A stretch of DNA of 63,744 nt from contig JADZDJ010000247.1 in the NCBI GenBank assembly GCA_020851115.1, positions 1 through 63,744 on the forward strand, in the 5' to 3' direction. Positions within the stretch are counted from its first letter, which is position 1; each line of letters starts with the position of its first letter. The stretch comes from Pirellulales bacterium. GTDB taxonomy: Bacteria; Planctomycetota; Planctomycetia; Pirellulales; JADZDJ01. A program made the position numbers and the translations under genes. Shown here one piece after another: positions 1-8,267 of this stretch. Below the pieces are notes generated by a model. That model was not told where the DNA came from, did no database searches, and saw only the letters and a list, made by a program, of their open reading frames with translations.

Positions 1-773
1 CGGGTGTGGCTCCGTTCGCGGGTTTTTGGAGCAAAGATGCCATTCTCGGCGCTGTTCATGATCGGGCACACCATGCCACAGGATTCGCGCACCATCTCTA
101 TAGCGGTCTGTATTGGGTCGGCATGCTGACTGCTGGGCTGACCGCCTTTTATACTTTTCGCGGGTTCTTCCTGACCTTTTTCGGCAAAGAGCAAATACCG
201 CCTGAAGCTGGGCATCATGCTCACGAAGCGCCGCACGTAATGACGGTGCCACTGCTGATCCTCGCATTTTTGGCCGTCACGATTGGCTGGTATTTCACGT
301 GGACAGGCGGCGTCGTGGATTTCCTCCGGCATACGCCGTCGCTGGCCTACAAGACCATTGCCGATACCACTGGCACACAGCCGTCTTCGCACGGCGACGT
401 GATGCTTGTCAGCACTGCTTTTGCGCTGCTCGGAGTCGCCTTAGCCGCCTATTTGTATCTCGGCAGCAGCGCGCAAGCCACGCTGATGGCGCGCTTGTTC
501 AGGCCGCTGTATTGGCTCTCCTATCGAAAATTCTTCCTCGACGAAATATACCAGAAGTTCATCGTTTGGCCGCTGCAAGGGTTGGCCGCGGTGAGCGACT
601 GGTTCGACCGTTATGTCATCGATGCCTTGGCAAACCTCGTAGGTGCGTTTCCCGGCGCGGTCGGCTGGCTGTTGCGATCGCTGCAAAACGGCATGGTGCA
701 GTTTTACGCGTTGGCAATGATCCTCGGATTACTCGTGTTGATTGGAACGCTGGCCCTGTGGCCAGCAGGATAG
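1..773 (+). CDS. nuoL: NADH-quinone oxidoreductase subunit L, C-terminal part (5' truncated by window edge)
   Basis: This is the 3' part of an antiporter-like, proton-pumping membrane subunit of respiratory complex I. The reading frame is already open at the window edge. Its first residues (VAPFAGFWSKDAIL) match the conserved loop in the middle of NuoL, so the GTG at position 6 is an internal codon and not a start. About 257 residues are visible. Several hydrophobic segments follow (for example VPLLILAFLAVTIGWYF and LVSTAFALLGVALAAYLYL), and then the C-terminal stretch with a lateral-helix-like amphipathic region and a last membrane helix (ALAMILGLLVLIGTLALW). It is followed by nuoM after 66 bases, the usual L-M-N order. 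The N-terminal half lies outside the window. Confidence 0.93.
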   Translation, partial: GVAPFAGFWSKDAILGAVHDRAHHATGFAHHLYSGLYWVGMLTAGLTAFYTFRGFFLTFFGKEQIPPEAGHHAHEAPHVMTVPLLILAFLAVTIGWYFTWTGGVVDFLRHTPSLAYKTIADTTGTQPSSHGDVMLVSTAFALLGVALAAYLYLGSSAQATLMARLFRPLYWLSYRKFFLDEIYQKFIVWPLQGLAAVSDWFDRYVIDALANLVGAFPGAVGWLLRSLQNGMVQFYALAMILGLLVLIGTLALWPAG

Positions 774-820
774 CCCATGGGCTGGTCGTAAGTTTTAGGT
801 AGTCAGAAAACTTCGACTAA

Positions 821-837
821 CAACTGACAACTGACAA
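821..837 (+). repeat. Heptamer tandem repeat (CAACTGA units) abutting the nuoM start
   Basis: Two exact copies of the 7-base unit CAACTGA plus CAA of a third end three bases before the GTG start of nuoM. No purine-rich Shine-Dalgarno site lies between the repeat and the start. Similar 7-base repeats (TGAACCC type) directly precede rpsT and the SpoVR-family gene in this window. Confidence 0.6.
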
Positions 838-839
838 AA

Positions 840-2579
840 GTGCCAAATCTGCTAATCATTACGATCTTCCTTCCCCTCTTCGGCGCCATTGTCGCGTGGA
901 TACTGGCCGCGCGCGGCAAGCAGGCCGTGCGGCAAAGCGCGCTGGTTACGTCGGCGCTGACTCTGGCGATGGCGATCGGGCTATTGGTGCAATACTGGAT
1001 TGAATCTCGGTTTGAAGGGTCGTTTGCCGTCCGCGAGTTCGATTGGTTTGGGACGACCGCAAATATTCGCTTGTCGTTCGGGCTCGACGGCCTGAGCGTT
1101 TGGCTATTTGGCCTTTCGGCGCTGCTGTCGTTTACTGCGGTGCTCGTAAGTTGGGACGTCATCGACGATCGCCCCGCCGGATTCTATGCGCTGCTGCTGC
1201 TGCTCGAATGCGGCATGCTTGGTGTGTTTTGTGCGCGCGACATCATTCTGTTTTATGTCTTTTTTGAATTCACGCTGATTCCGCTCTATTTCCTCATCGG
1301 TATCTGGGGTCATGAAGAGCGGCGCTATGCGGCGAACAAGTTTTTTTTGTTTACGTTCGCCGGCAGCGTGCTATCGCTGTTGGGACTCATCGGAATTGTG
1401 CTGTGGGTCTATCACCATCCACTCGACCCCGCCGGCGGCAAGATCCTGACCTTTTCGATTCCCAATTTACATGAAGCGCTCGGCGCCAGTCCAATTCCGA
1501 TGGATGCGGAACATGGCTACCTTCAACTGTTGATTTTTTTAGCGCTGGTCATGGGCTTTGCCATCAAAGTGCCGCTCGTGCCGGTACATACCTGGCTGCC
1601 GCTGGCGCACGTTCAAGCGCCGACGGGCGGCAGCATCGATCTGGCGGGCATTCTGCTCAAACTTGGCACCTACGGCATCCTTCGGTTCTGCCTGCCGATG
1701 CTCCCCGATGCCACGGCGATGTGCATGCCAATCATGCTATGGTTGTCGCTCGCGGGCCTCATCTATGGCGCGCTGGTTTCGCTCGTGCAAAAAGACATGA
1801 AAAAACTGATTGCCTATAGCAGCGTCAGCCATATGGGCTATGTCATTCTCGGCTTCTTCGCCCTGAATCGCCTGAGCCTTGAAGGGGGCATTTTGCAAAT
1901 GGTCAACCACGGCCTTTCGAGCGCCGGCCTGTTTGCCATCGTGGGCATGATTTACGAGCGCTACCACACACGGCAGATCAGCGAACTGGGCGGCCTAGCC
2001 AAACGCACGCCGATTCTTGCCACGTTCGCCGTGCTGTTCACTATGTCGAGCATCGGACTGCCCGGCTTGAACGGCTTCGTCGGCGAATTCATGATCCTGT
2101 TGGGGATGTTTCAGCGAGCTTGGAGCGATGCCCCCGGACCACTCGCACCGCAACTGCTGGTGATCGCGGTGCTGACGGTCACCGGCATCGTGCTCGGTGC
2201 GTGGTACATGCTGTGGATGGTGCAGCGAGTGTTCTTCGGCCCATTGAAAGAATCGCATTCGTCGCGGGTTAGTGGACAGCGCGTCCGCGACCTGACGCTG
2301 TGCGAATTCGCGGCGCTGGCCCCGCTCGCTGTATTGATCGTTTGGGTTGGCCTCTACCCTAGATTCTTCCTGCTGCCAATTAGTCCTGCTGTCACACGAA
2401 TCCTGGAGCGAACCGATCAGCCGCTGGAGAACTACTACGCGTATCGCACTGCTGGTCGAGGTTCAAGACCCGAAGCGCGGTGCGCGGAATCCGACGACCG
2501 GCGACTCGCCGCAGAAAATATTCGAGACTTCGCTCCAGGCGCTTCACCTTCAGACACTCGGAATTCCGCTATCCCATGA
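840..2579 (+). CDS. nuoM: NADH-quinone oxidoreductase subunit M
   Basis: This is an antiporter-like, proton-pumping membrane subunit of complex I. The 579-residue product has about 14 hydrophobic segments. It also has family hallmarks such as VPVHTWLPLAHVQAPTGGSIDLAGILLKLGTYG and KKLIAYSSVSHMGYV, the region with the conserved channel lysines. The GTG start at 840 was chosen because the protein then begins with a membrane helix (LLIITIFLPLFGAIVAWI) as in relatives; no Shine-Dalgarno site is visible. The product is longer than the usual ~500 residues: after the last helix (APLAVLIVWVGLYPRFF) there is a hydrophilic tail of roughly 60 residues rich in Arg, Ala, Ser and Glu. Its TGA stop overlaps the nuoN ATG (ATGA), which suggests translational coupling. 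Confidence 0.95.
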   Translation: MPNLLIITIFLPLFGAIVAWILAARGKQAVRQSALVTSALTLAMAIGLLVQYWIESRFEGSFAVREFDWFGTTANIRLSFGLDGLSVWLFGLSALLSFTAVLVSWDVIDDRPAGFYALLLLLECGMLGVFCARDIILFYVFFEFTLIPLYFLIGIWGHEERRYAANKFFLFTFAGSVLSLLGLIGIVLWVYHHPLDPAGGKILTFSIPNLHEALGASPIPMDAEHGYLQLLIFLALVMGFAIKVPLVPVHTWLPLAHVQAPTGGSIDLAGILLKLGTYGILRFCLPMLPDATAMCMPIMLWLSLAGLIYGALVSLVQKDMKKLIAYSSVSHMGYVILGFFALNRLSLEGGILQMVNHGLSSAGLFAIVGMIYERYHTRQISELGGLAKRTPILATFAVLFTMSSIGLPGLNGFVGEFMILLGMFQRAWSDAPGPLAPQLLVIAVLTVTGIVLGAWYMLWMVQRVFFGPLKESHSSRVSGQRVRDLTLCEFAALAPLAVLIVWVGLYPRFFLLPISPAVTRILERTDQPLENYYAYRTAGRGSRPEARCAESDDRRLAAENIRDFAPGASPSDTRNSAIP

Positions 2580-4201
2580 CCGATTCGCATACCATTTCGC
2601 TGTTGCTGCCGGAGATCATTGTGATCGCTTCGGCAACGCTGCTGTATATCGCCGGCGCATTCGTGCCGCTGCGCAGCGCCGCGAACTGGCTCGCAGCACT
2701 AGCGATCGGCGCTGCGGCGCTGGCCCTGTGCTCGCAAGGCGACCGACTGGGAATGTATGCCGAGGTCGCCCCTGCGGCGACGTCGAGCGGGCCCTTGGCG
2801 GTCGATCTGTTTGGCTACACGGCCCGCTGGGGAATTCTAGGCGTCGGATTGCTCCTCGTGATGCTCACGACTCGCTCGCACGACTTCGAGCAATCGGCCG
2901 AAGAAGCCGCGTCGATCTTAATGATGCTTGCTGGGTTGATGCTGGCCTCCGCGGCGAGCGAACTGATCTTGCTCTTCGCCGGCTTGGAACTCGTTTCCAT
3001 TCCCACCTATATCGTGCTCTACATCGACCGTCACAATGCTCGCGGCCAGGAAGCGGCGTCAAAATACTTCTTTCTCAGCATCTTGTCGTCGGCAATCCTG
3101 CTGTACGGCTTCAGTTGCTTGTATGGCGTTGGCGGATCGACTCGGTTGGCGGAGATTGCTGCCGCCCTTAATGGCCCCATAGCCAACGGCAACGCAGGCG
3201 GCCAATTCAGCGCATGGCTCGTGCCCCTGGCGATGCTCATGATCTTCGCTGGTCTAGCGTTTCGCCTGGCCGCCGTGCCGTTTCACTTTTACGCACCCGA
3301 TGTTTACCAAGGCACAAGCAATGCAAATGCCGCGCTGCTTTCGACGGTTCCCAAGATTGCCGGTCTGGTGGTCCTCTCGCGGATCGCGATAACCGGCTTC
3401 CCCGGCTGGGAATCGCTCGCCTGGAAGGCCTGCCTCGTGCTGTCGGTGTTGACGATGACCGTCGGAAACATCCTGGCGCTTTGGCAGACGAATCTTCGCC
3501 GTTTGCTTGCCTATTCATCGATCGCGCATGCCGGCTATTTATTGATCGGGGTTAGCGTCGCTCTGGCGATGCGTTCGCCCGAATTCCATACTGCGGGCAA
3601 CGCGGCGGCCGACGCATTTAACGGGTTGGGGGCCGCGGTGTTTTACTTGCTCGTGTACATGGCTGCCACGGTCGGCGCGTTCGCCTCGCTGGTCTATCTC
3701 AGTAGCGGAACTGACAACGACGGCACACCCAAGCAAATCGATACGCTCGATGACATCGCGGGGCTGAACCGATCGCAACCGGTGATCTCACTGCTGCTGG
3801 CGGCCTTTATGTTCAGCCTCGCCGGCATTCCGCCGCTGGCCGGATTTTGGGGCAAGTTTGCGCTGCTGTTTGGTGCGCTGACGATCGAAGAAGCGCCGCA
3901 AACCGGTGGCATATCACTCCGTGGCTGGTTTGTCGCTCTGGCCGTCATTGCAGTGCTGAATGCGGCGATCGCCGCAACCTATTACCTGCGAGTGATCGGC
4001 GCTCTCTATTTCCGCTCGGCGACTACAAGCGCAGCCGTCGGCCAGCGCAAGCTCGGCCCTGCATTTTGCATTTTAGTCTGTGCGATCCTCGTTTTCGGTA
4101 TTGGCTTATTCCCAAAATCGGTTGTTCAAAGCACCAACCGTGCCGGCCGTTCGATGTCGCAAGCCAATGCACAGCCGCTGGCGGAACTTCATCGGCCATA
4201 G
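2576..4201 (+). CDS. nuoN: NADH-quinone oxidoreductase subunit N
   Basis: This is the third antiporter-like subunit of complex I, a 541-residue membrane protein. The start is the ATG of the ATGA overlap with nuoM. The frame is open further upstream, but that extension would be a shadow of the nuoM tail, and MTDSHTISLLLPEIIVIASATLLYIAGAF is a typical NuoN N-terminus. Family features include LAFRLAAVPFHFYAPDVYQGTSNANAALLSTVPKIAG, RRLLAYSSIAHAGYLLIG, and MFSLAGIPPLAGFWGKFALL near the end. The gene closes the L-M-N block. The amidase ATG starts three bases after its stop, so the two may share a transcript. Confidence 0.95.
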   Translation: MTDSHTISLLLPEIIVIASATLLYIAGAFVPLRSAANWLAALAIGAAALALCSQGDRLGMYAEVAPAATSSGPLAVDLFGYTARWGILGVGLLLVMLTTRSHDFEQSAEEAASILMMLAGLMLASAASELILLFAGLELVSIPTYIVLYIDRHNARGQEAASKYFFLSILSSAILLYGFSCLYGVGGSTRLAEIAAALNGPIANGNAGGQFSAWLVPLAMLMIFAGLAFRLAAVPFHFYAPDVYQGTSNANAALLSTVPKIAGLVVLSRIAITGFPGWESLAWKACLVLSVLTMTVGNILALWQTNLRRLLAYSSIAHAGYLLIGVSVALAMRSPEFHTAGNAAADAFNGLGAAVFYLLVYMAATVGAFASLVYLSSGTDNDGTPKQIDTLDDIAGLNRSQPVISLLLAAFMFSLAGIPPLAGFWGKFALLFGALTIEEAPQTGGISLRGWFVALAVIAVLNAAIAATYYLRVIGALYFRSATTSAAVGQRKLGPAFCILVCAILVFGIGLFPKSVVQSTNRAGRSMSQANAQPLAELHRP

Positions 4202-4204
4202 TAC

Positions 4205-5434
4205 ATGTCCAACGACTCTGGAATGACCGTCGCTCAAAGCGGCGCATTTGTCGAAGCGTTTGTCATCGAGCCGACGGCCAGCGGCCCGCTCGACGGCCTG
4301 ACCTTCGCCGTCAAAGATCTGATCGACGTCGCAGGTCGCAAGACCGGGTGTGGGAATCCGACGTGGCGAGATACCCATCCGCCGGCGCGATCGCACGCCG
4401 TTGTGGTCGAGCAGCTTCTTGCTAGCGGAGCACGCTGCGTCGGCAAGACAATCACCGACGAGTTGGCGTTCAGCCTGATCGGCGAGAACTATTTTTATGG
4501 CGCGCCGCTGAATCCGCGGGCACCGGCTCGCGTTACCGGCGGGTCATCGAGCGGCTCGGCCTCGGCGGTCGCCTGCGGCATGGCGGATTTTGCCTTGGGC
4601 ACCGACACCGGCGGATCGGTCCGCGTGCCTGCGAGCAATTGCGGCATCTGGGGGATGCGACCTTCGCACGGCGTCGTTTCGATGGCTGGGGTGATGCCCT
4701 TCGCGCCAGGGTTCGACACGGTTGGAGTGCTTGCCCGCAGCGCAGAGGTTCTATCGCGCGCGATGCATGTGCTGCTGGGAGCAAATCAGCTTCAACCGTC
4801 GCCGCCAAAAAGAATCCTGGTTATCAAAGAAGCGTTGGCGCAGGCCGACGAAAACTGCCGCGCGGCACTATTGCCGGTAGTCGAATCGATTTGCGGCACT
4901 TTCGGCGTACCGGCGCACGAAGCATCACTTGCCGAGTACTGCGGCGATAATGACGCGAACGATCTGGAACAGTGGCGCGACATTTTCTGCACCGTGCAAT
5001 GGGCCGAAATCGAAAGCTGCCTCGGCGGCTGGATCGCCGAAGTAAAGCCGCAATTCGGCCCAGTGACCGCCAATAATTTCAATTTGACCGAGAAACTCGA
5101 CCGCCGGCGCGTGGCTAGCGCGATCTGTCGGAGGGAAGCGCTGGCCCGAGAACTGCAGAACTCCGTCGGCCCAAGCGACCTGCTCTGCATCCCGACCGCC
5201 CCAACCCCTGCGCCGCTCAAAGACAGCGGCGCCCATCATCGTACTGGAGATTACTACCACCGCGCCCTGGCTCTCACTTCAATCGCCGGCATCGCACGCC
5301 TGCCGCAAGTCTCGATGCCATTGGCAGAAGTTGATGGCGCACCCTACGGGATATCGCTCGTTGCTGGTATCGGCGAAGATCGATTGCTGCTCGCTGCTGC
5401 CAGCGCAGTAGCCGCGAGTTCAATAGCGCAATAA
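4205..5434 (+). CDS. Amidase-signature family hydrolase
   Basis: This enzyme would hydrolyse a C-N amide bond using the Ser-cisSer-Lys triad of the amidase signature family. The 409-residue product shows the catalytic Lys37 in FAVKDL, the glycine/serine loop GGSSSGSASAVACG (residues 112-125) holding the cis-Ser, and the nucleophile Ser138 in DTGGSVRVPAS. It is shorter than GatA (about 480 residues) and lacks GatB or GatC neighbours, so a role in tRNA amidation is unlikely. The C-terminal PQVSMPLAEVDGAPYGISLVAG is typical of small-molecule amidases. The substrate cannot be read from sequence. It starts three bases after nuoN, so it may be transcribed with the nuo genes without being functionally linked to them. 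Confidence 0.88.
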   Translation: MSNDSGMTVAQSGAFVEAFVIEPTASGPLDGLTFAVKDLIDVAGRKTGCGNPTWRDTHPPARSHAVVVEQLLASGARCVGKTITDELAFSLIGENYFYGAPLNPRAPARVTGGSSSGSASAVACGMADFALGTDTGGSVRVPASNCGIWGMRPSHGVVSMAGVMPFAPGFDTVGVLARSAEVLSRAMHVLLGANQLQPSPPKRILVIKEALAQADENCRAALLPVVESICGTFGVPAHEASLAEYCGDNDANDLEQWRDIFCTVQWAEIESCLGGWIAEVKPQFGPVTANNFNLTEKLDRRRVASAICRREALARELQNSVGPSDLLCIPTAPTPAPLKDSGAHHRTGDYYHRALALTSIAGIARLPQVSMPLAEVDGAPYGISLVAGIGEDRLLLAAASAVAASSIAQ

Positions 5435-5460
5435 TTCAAGCGTCGCCTCGATCGATACGC

Positions 5461-5688
5461 TCAGCCGTCGGCGGTTTGCAAGCTTCGAAGCTCGTCGAGT
5501 TCAGTTTGCAATCGATGGCGGAGGGGGCTTTCTGCTCGCAGTTCATCGAGCAGATTCTCTGCTTTGGCGAAAGTTTCATCGTCATAGGCACCCCCCTTAA
5601 AGAGATGGCGCCAGCTTTTGGAGACTTCTTTCTCGGTCAGCACGAAATGCACCTCATGACAAGGAAGTGGTTGGGCAACTAACCTCAT
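5461..5688 (-). CDS. Small hypothetical protein, 75 residues
   Basis: No family is recognised. The predicted product starts MRLVAQPLPCHEVHFVLTEK and is acidic and helix-prone toward its end (DDETFAKAENLLDELRAES, then LQTELDELRSL). It looks like a soluble two- to three-helix protein. The frame is open another 60 codons upstream, but that part is Pro/Gln/Arg-rich and overlaps the 3' end of the secreted SMP-30-like gene, so the internal ATG at 5688 is preferred. No convincing Shine-Dalgarno site is visible. It lies on the same strand as the two secreted-enzyme genes. The protein-like composition is the only support. Confidence 0.4.
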   Translation of the reverse strand: MRLVAQPLPCHEVHFVLTEKEVSKSWRHLFKGGAYDDETFAKAENLLDELRAESPLRHRLQTELDELRSLQTADG

Positions 5689-5758
5689 TCTAAGCCGGGC
5701 GAAGAAATTCGCAAGACTAACGCACTGCGGCTGCGGCCCCGCCAACGAACTGGGATGG

Positions 5759-6658
5759 CTATGGCACTGCCTCTGGTTTGGTATATCGTACCCCGGTTGC
5801 CTTGGTCTTCCGCCGAAATAGCTTATCCGTGCTGGTGGCATAAAGCGAATCGAATTTTGGGCCAGCAAATGTCAGATTCGACAGAAATGCCGACTGAGGT
5901 TTTTGGATAATTCCTATCAACCGACCTTCCACGTCGAACACCTGGACGCCCAAAAACGTTGCAACATACACGCGGCACTCGGTGTCCACCGTCATGCCGT
6001 CGGCACCGCTGGAGCCGCGGTCGGGGGGCGTCAGCATCGCATAGAATCGCTCTTTGTTGCTTAATAATCCGTTGGAATCGATACGAAATGTCCACAGATT
6101 TTGGCCCGCAGTATCGGCAACGACCAGCGTGCCCTGTTTCGGCCAGAGGATGATTCCATTGGGCCTCTGGATGCCTTGATCGACAGGGACCGCGCTTCCC
6201 GCTCGATGAGGAACATACCAGACAGTTCGCTTATCCGGCTCGGTGAAATAGACCGTACCGTTGCCGGCGACCACCAGATCGTTGGGCAAGACATCGGCGG
6301 CAATCACCGTTTCGATGCCGCTGGAATCGTAAGCCACGACTCGTTTTTTCCCGAATTGACAAGCGTATAAACGGCCGTCGGGACCAAACATCAGGCCGTT
6401 GCTGCCGCGGCTGTTTTGGATGAACACTTCCGGCACGCCTCGGTCATTCAATCGGTAGATTTTGTTGTTTGGCACATCGCTGAAATAGAGTCTGCCGGTC
6501 GAATCGGCCGCGGGGCCTTCCGTGAATTTGAATCCCTCAGCGACGAGTTCCCAGTTTTCGCCGTCAATCAGGATGTCCGCGAGCCGATCTTGAGCGCCGG
6601 CGGCCGACAGGCCGACGGCAAACGACAAAATCAATGCCAAAGGGCGAACGATCGTCAT
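5759..6658 (-). CDS. Secreted SMP-30/gluconolactonase-like beta-propeller protein
   Basis: The 299-residue product begins with a signal peptide (MTIVRPLALILSFAVGLSAAGAQD). It continues as the six-bladed propeller of the SMP-30/gluconolactonase/LRE family. Recurrent blade motifs include FTEGPAADSTGRLYFSDVPNNKIYRL, GSNGLMFGPDGRLYACQFG, PNDLVVAGNGTVYFTEP, RPNGIILWPKQGTLVVADT and GADGMTVDTECRVYVAT. The EGP, N-D/N-G and DGM positions correspond to the usual metal-binding Glu/Asn/Asp residues. Family members hydrolyse sugar lactones or organophosphates; many exported planctomycete copies have no known substrate. Location is probably periplasmic or outside the cell. The next minus-strand gene is the secreted esterase, suggesting a small degradative group. 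Confidence 0.85.
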   Translation of the reverse strand: MTIVRPLALILSFAVGLSAAGAQDRLADILIDGENWELVAEGFKFTEGPAADSTGRLYFSDVPNNKIYRLNDRGVPEVFIQNSRGSNGLMFGPDGRLYACQFGKKRVVAYDSSGIETVIAADVLPNDLVVAGNGTVYFTEPDKRTVWYVPHRAGSAVPVDQGIQRPNGIILWPKQGTLVVADTAGQNLWTFRIDSNGLLSNKERFYAMLTPPDRGSSGADGMTVDTECRVYVATFLGVQVFDVEGRLIGIIQKPQSAFLSNLTFAGPKFDSLYATSTDKLFRRKTKATGVRYTKPEAVP

Positions 6659-6940
6659 TTTTCCGCTACTCCTAAATTACTCACGCTTTCGCCGCATATC
6701 TGCAGAAACCACCGCTGGTACGGATTTGGCGGGTTGGGAGTGGCAAGTCCAGGGAAATCAGATCAACGCGGATAGACTCAGCAGGCGTGGAATTTTTCAC
6801 CTCAGTGGTCACGTTTCCCGATCAGCATTTATCTTGCATCGGGATTCAACTCTGTTTTCTGGACGATTCACGTTGATTCGCGATATCTTGGGATCAACTT
6901 CGGATTGAGCAATTGACGTCCGTCCGCGTCAATTAGCGAT

Positions 6941-7834
6941 TTACTCCGCGTCGATTCTTACATCCCGCCACAACCATCGTAATGCATCTGGCAATACTGC
7001 TCCGCCGTGTTTGCCGTTGTGGGCGCCGTCGCCATAGTCAAAACGAAAGTCATACTTGGCATATTTCAATGCCGCGGCCATCTCTTGGTTTGCCAGCGGC
7101 CAATTGCCGTGCTGGTTGTCCAAGTCACCGGAGCCGTCTTGCAGATAAACGCGAATTGGTTTGGGCTCGGACTTCCGAATCAACGAAGGATAGACGTGGC
7201 CGCCGCGAATGTTCGTGAAACTGCCGACGTGGCTCATCACTTTGCCAAAGGCATCGGGGCGCTCCCAAGCGACAGTCAAGGCGCAAATTCCGCCGCTACT
7301 GATGCCGGCAATGGCGCGATGTTCTGGCTTGTCCGATAGATGATGGTCCTTGGCGACTTCCGGCAGAATCTCGGTGAGTAGAAATCTCGCATATTGATCG
7401 CCCAGCGTATCGTACTCAAAGCTGCGGTTGTGCCGCGATTCTTCGCCACCGTTCGTCGGGGGAACAACGCCTGGATTGACGAACACTCCGATCGTCACCG
7501 GCATCGCCTTCTCGTGGATCAGATTGTCAAACACGACTGGCACACGAAACGGGCCGTCTTCCTTGACGTAATTCTCTCCGTCTTGAAATATCATCACGCA
7601 TGCCGGCGTTTTTCCGTCGTATTGCGCAGGTATGTAAACCCAATAATCCCGCTCGGATCCTGCGAAGACTTTGCTCGCCCAATGGCGCTGCGAGACCTTG
7701 CCTTGGGGCACTCCATCATGCCGCATCGAGTCGGACCCGAGTTGATAATCGTCGGCAGATTGCACGCAATCGGCAGCCGTGATTGATACGATTGAAAAGC
7801 TCAGTAGAAGCGCCAAACCTTGACGAGCGCGCAT
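6941..7834 (-). CDS. Secreted esterase, enterochelin-esterase/esterase D-like alpha/beta hydrolase
   Basis: The chosen ATG at 7834 gives 297 residues with a signal peptide ([23 protein letters not shown]). A GGAG lies about 10 bases upstream of that ATG. The open frame runs 80 codons further upstream without protein-like sequence, so the long version was rejected. The body matches the putative esterase (Fes/esterase D) fold: [28 protein letters not shown], then [33 protein letters not shown] with the nucleophile Ser in GISSGG, an Asp in [11 protein letters not shown], and a late His in [11 protein letters not shown]. It probably cleaves carboxylic esters in the periplasm, for example on polysaccharides or siderophores; the exact substrate is unknown. 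Confidence 0.85.
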   Translation of the reverse strand: MRARQGLALLLSFSIVSITAADCVQSADDYQLGSDSMRHDGVPQGKVSQRHWASKVFAGSERDYWVYIPAQYDGKTPACVMIFQDGENYVKEDGPFRVPVVFDNLIHEKAMPVTIGVFVNPGVVPPTNGGEESRHNRSFEYDTLGDQYARFLLTEILPEVAKDHHLSDKPEHRAIAGISSGGICALTVAWERPDAFGKVMSHVGSFTNIRGGHVYPSLIRKSEPKPIRVYLQDGSGDLDNQHGNWPLANQEMAAALKYAKYDFRFDYGDGAHNGKHGGAVLPDALRWLWRDVRIDAE

Positions 7835-8267
7835 GATCGGCATTCTCCAAATTTTTGGGTTTGGCGTGACGACCAGGCAAGTTCCCAGACGCCAAATGGC
7901 CGCTAATGTCGAATTGTGGCGTTTTACCGAAATCCCAGTCGGGGAAAGATTTAACAGTTTAACCAAATTGCTTGCAGCCGGGGGAATGAAAATCAAGAAA
8001 ATCCGATTCCACCGACTCCAGGGTCGGTTTTCCACCCCCGGGAATCGTGGTAAGCTGTGGACGCTTGTTTTCAAGTCTGCCGATGTCTAATGGACGTGGA
8101 AAAAACCATCCTCCACTCGGCCGACGCAACCTTGCAGAATACCCGTGAAATAGCGATTAGAGCAAGCAGCGGGAACGTTTGAGTTGGAATAATAGCGCCG
8201 CCGGCAAGCCTGAACCGACACTCCGCGTGTCAAGGCGGACGATCTTTCTAAGGGAGAATTCGGAATC
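7835..8267. other. Divergent intergenic region
   Basis: This 433-base stretch separates the minus-strand esterase from the plus-strand FAAL-ACP-oxoamine synthase gene, so it should hold promoters for both. I see no convincing -35/-10 pair. The only clear signal is the AGGGAG ribosome-binding site at 8251-8256 before the GTG at 8268. No coding region is supported. Confidence 0.6.
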
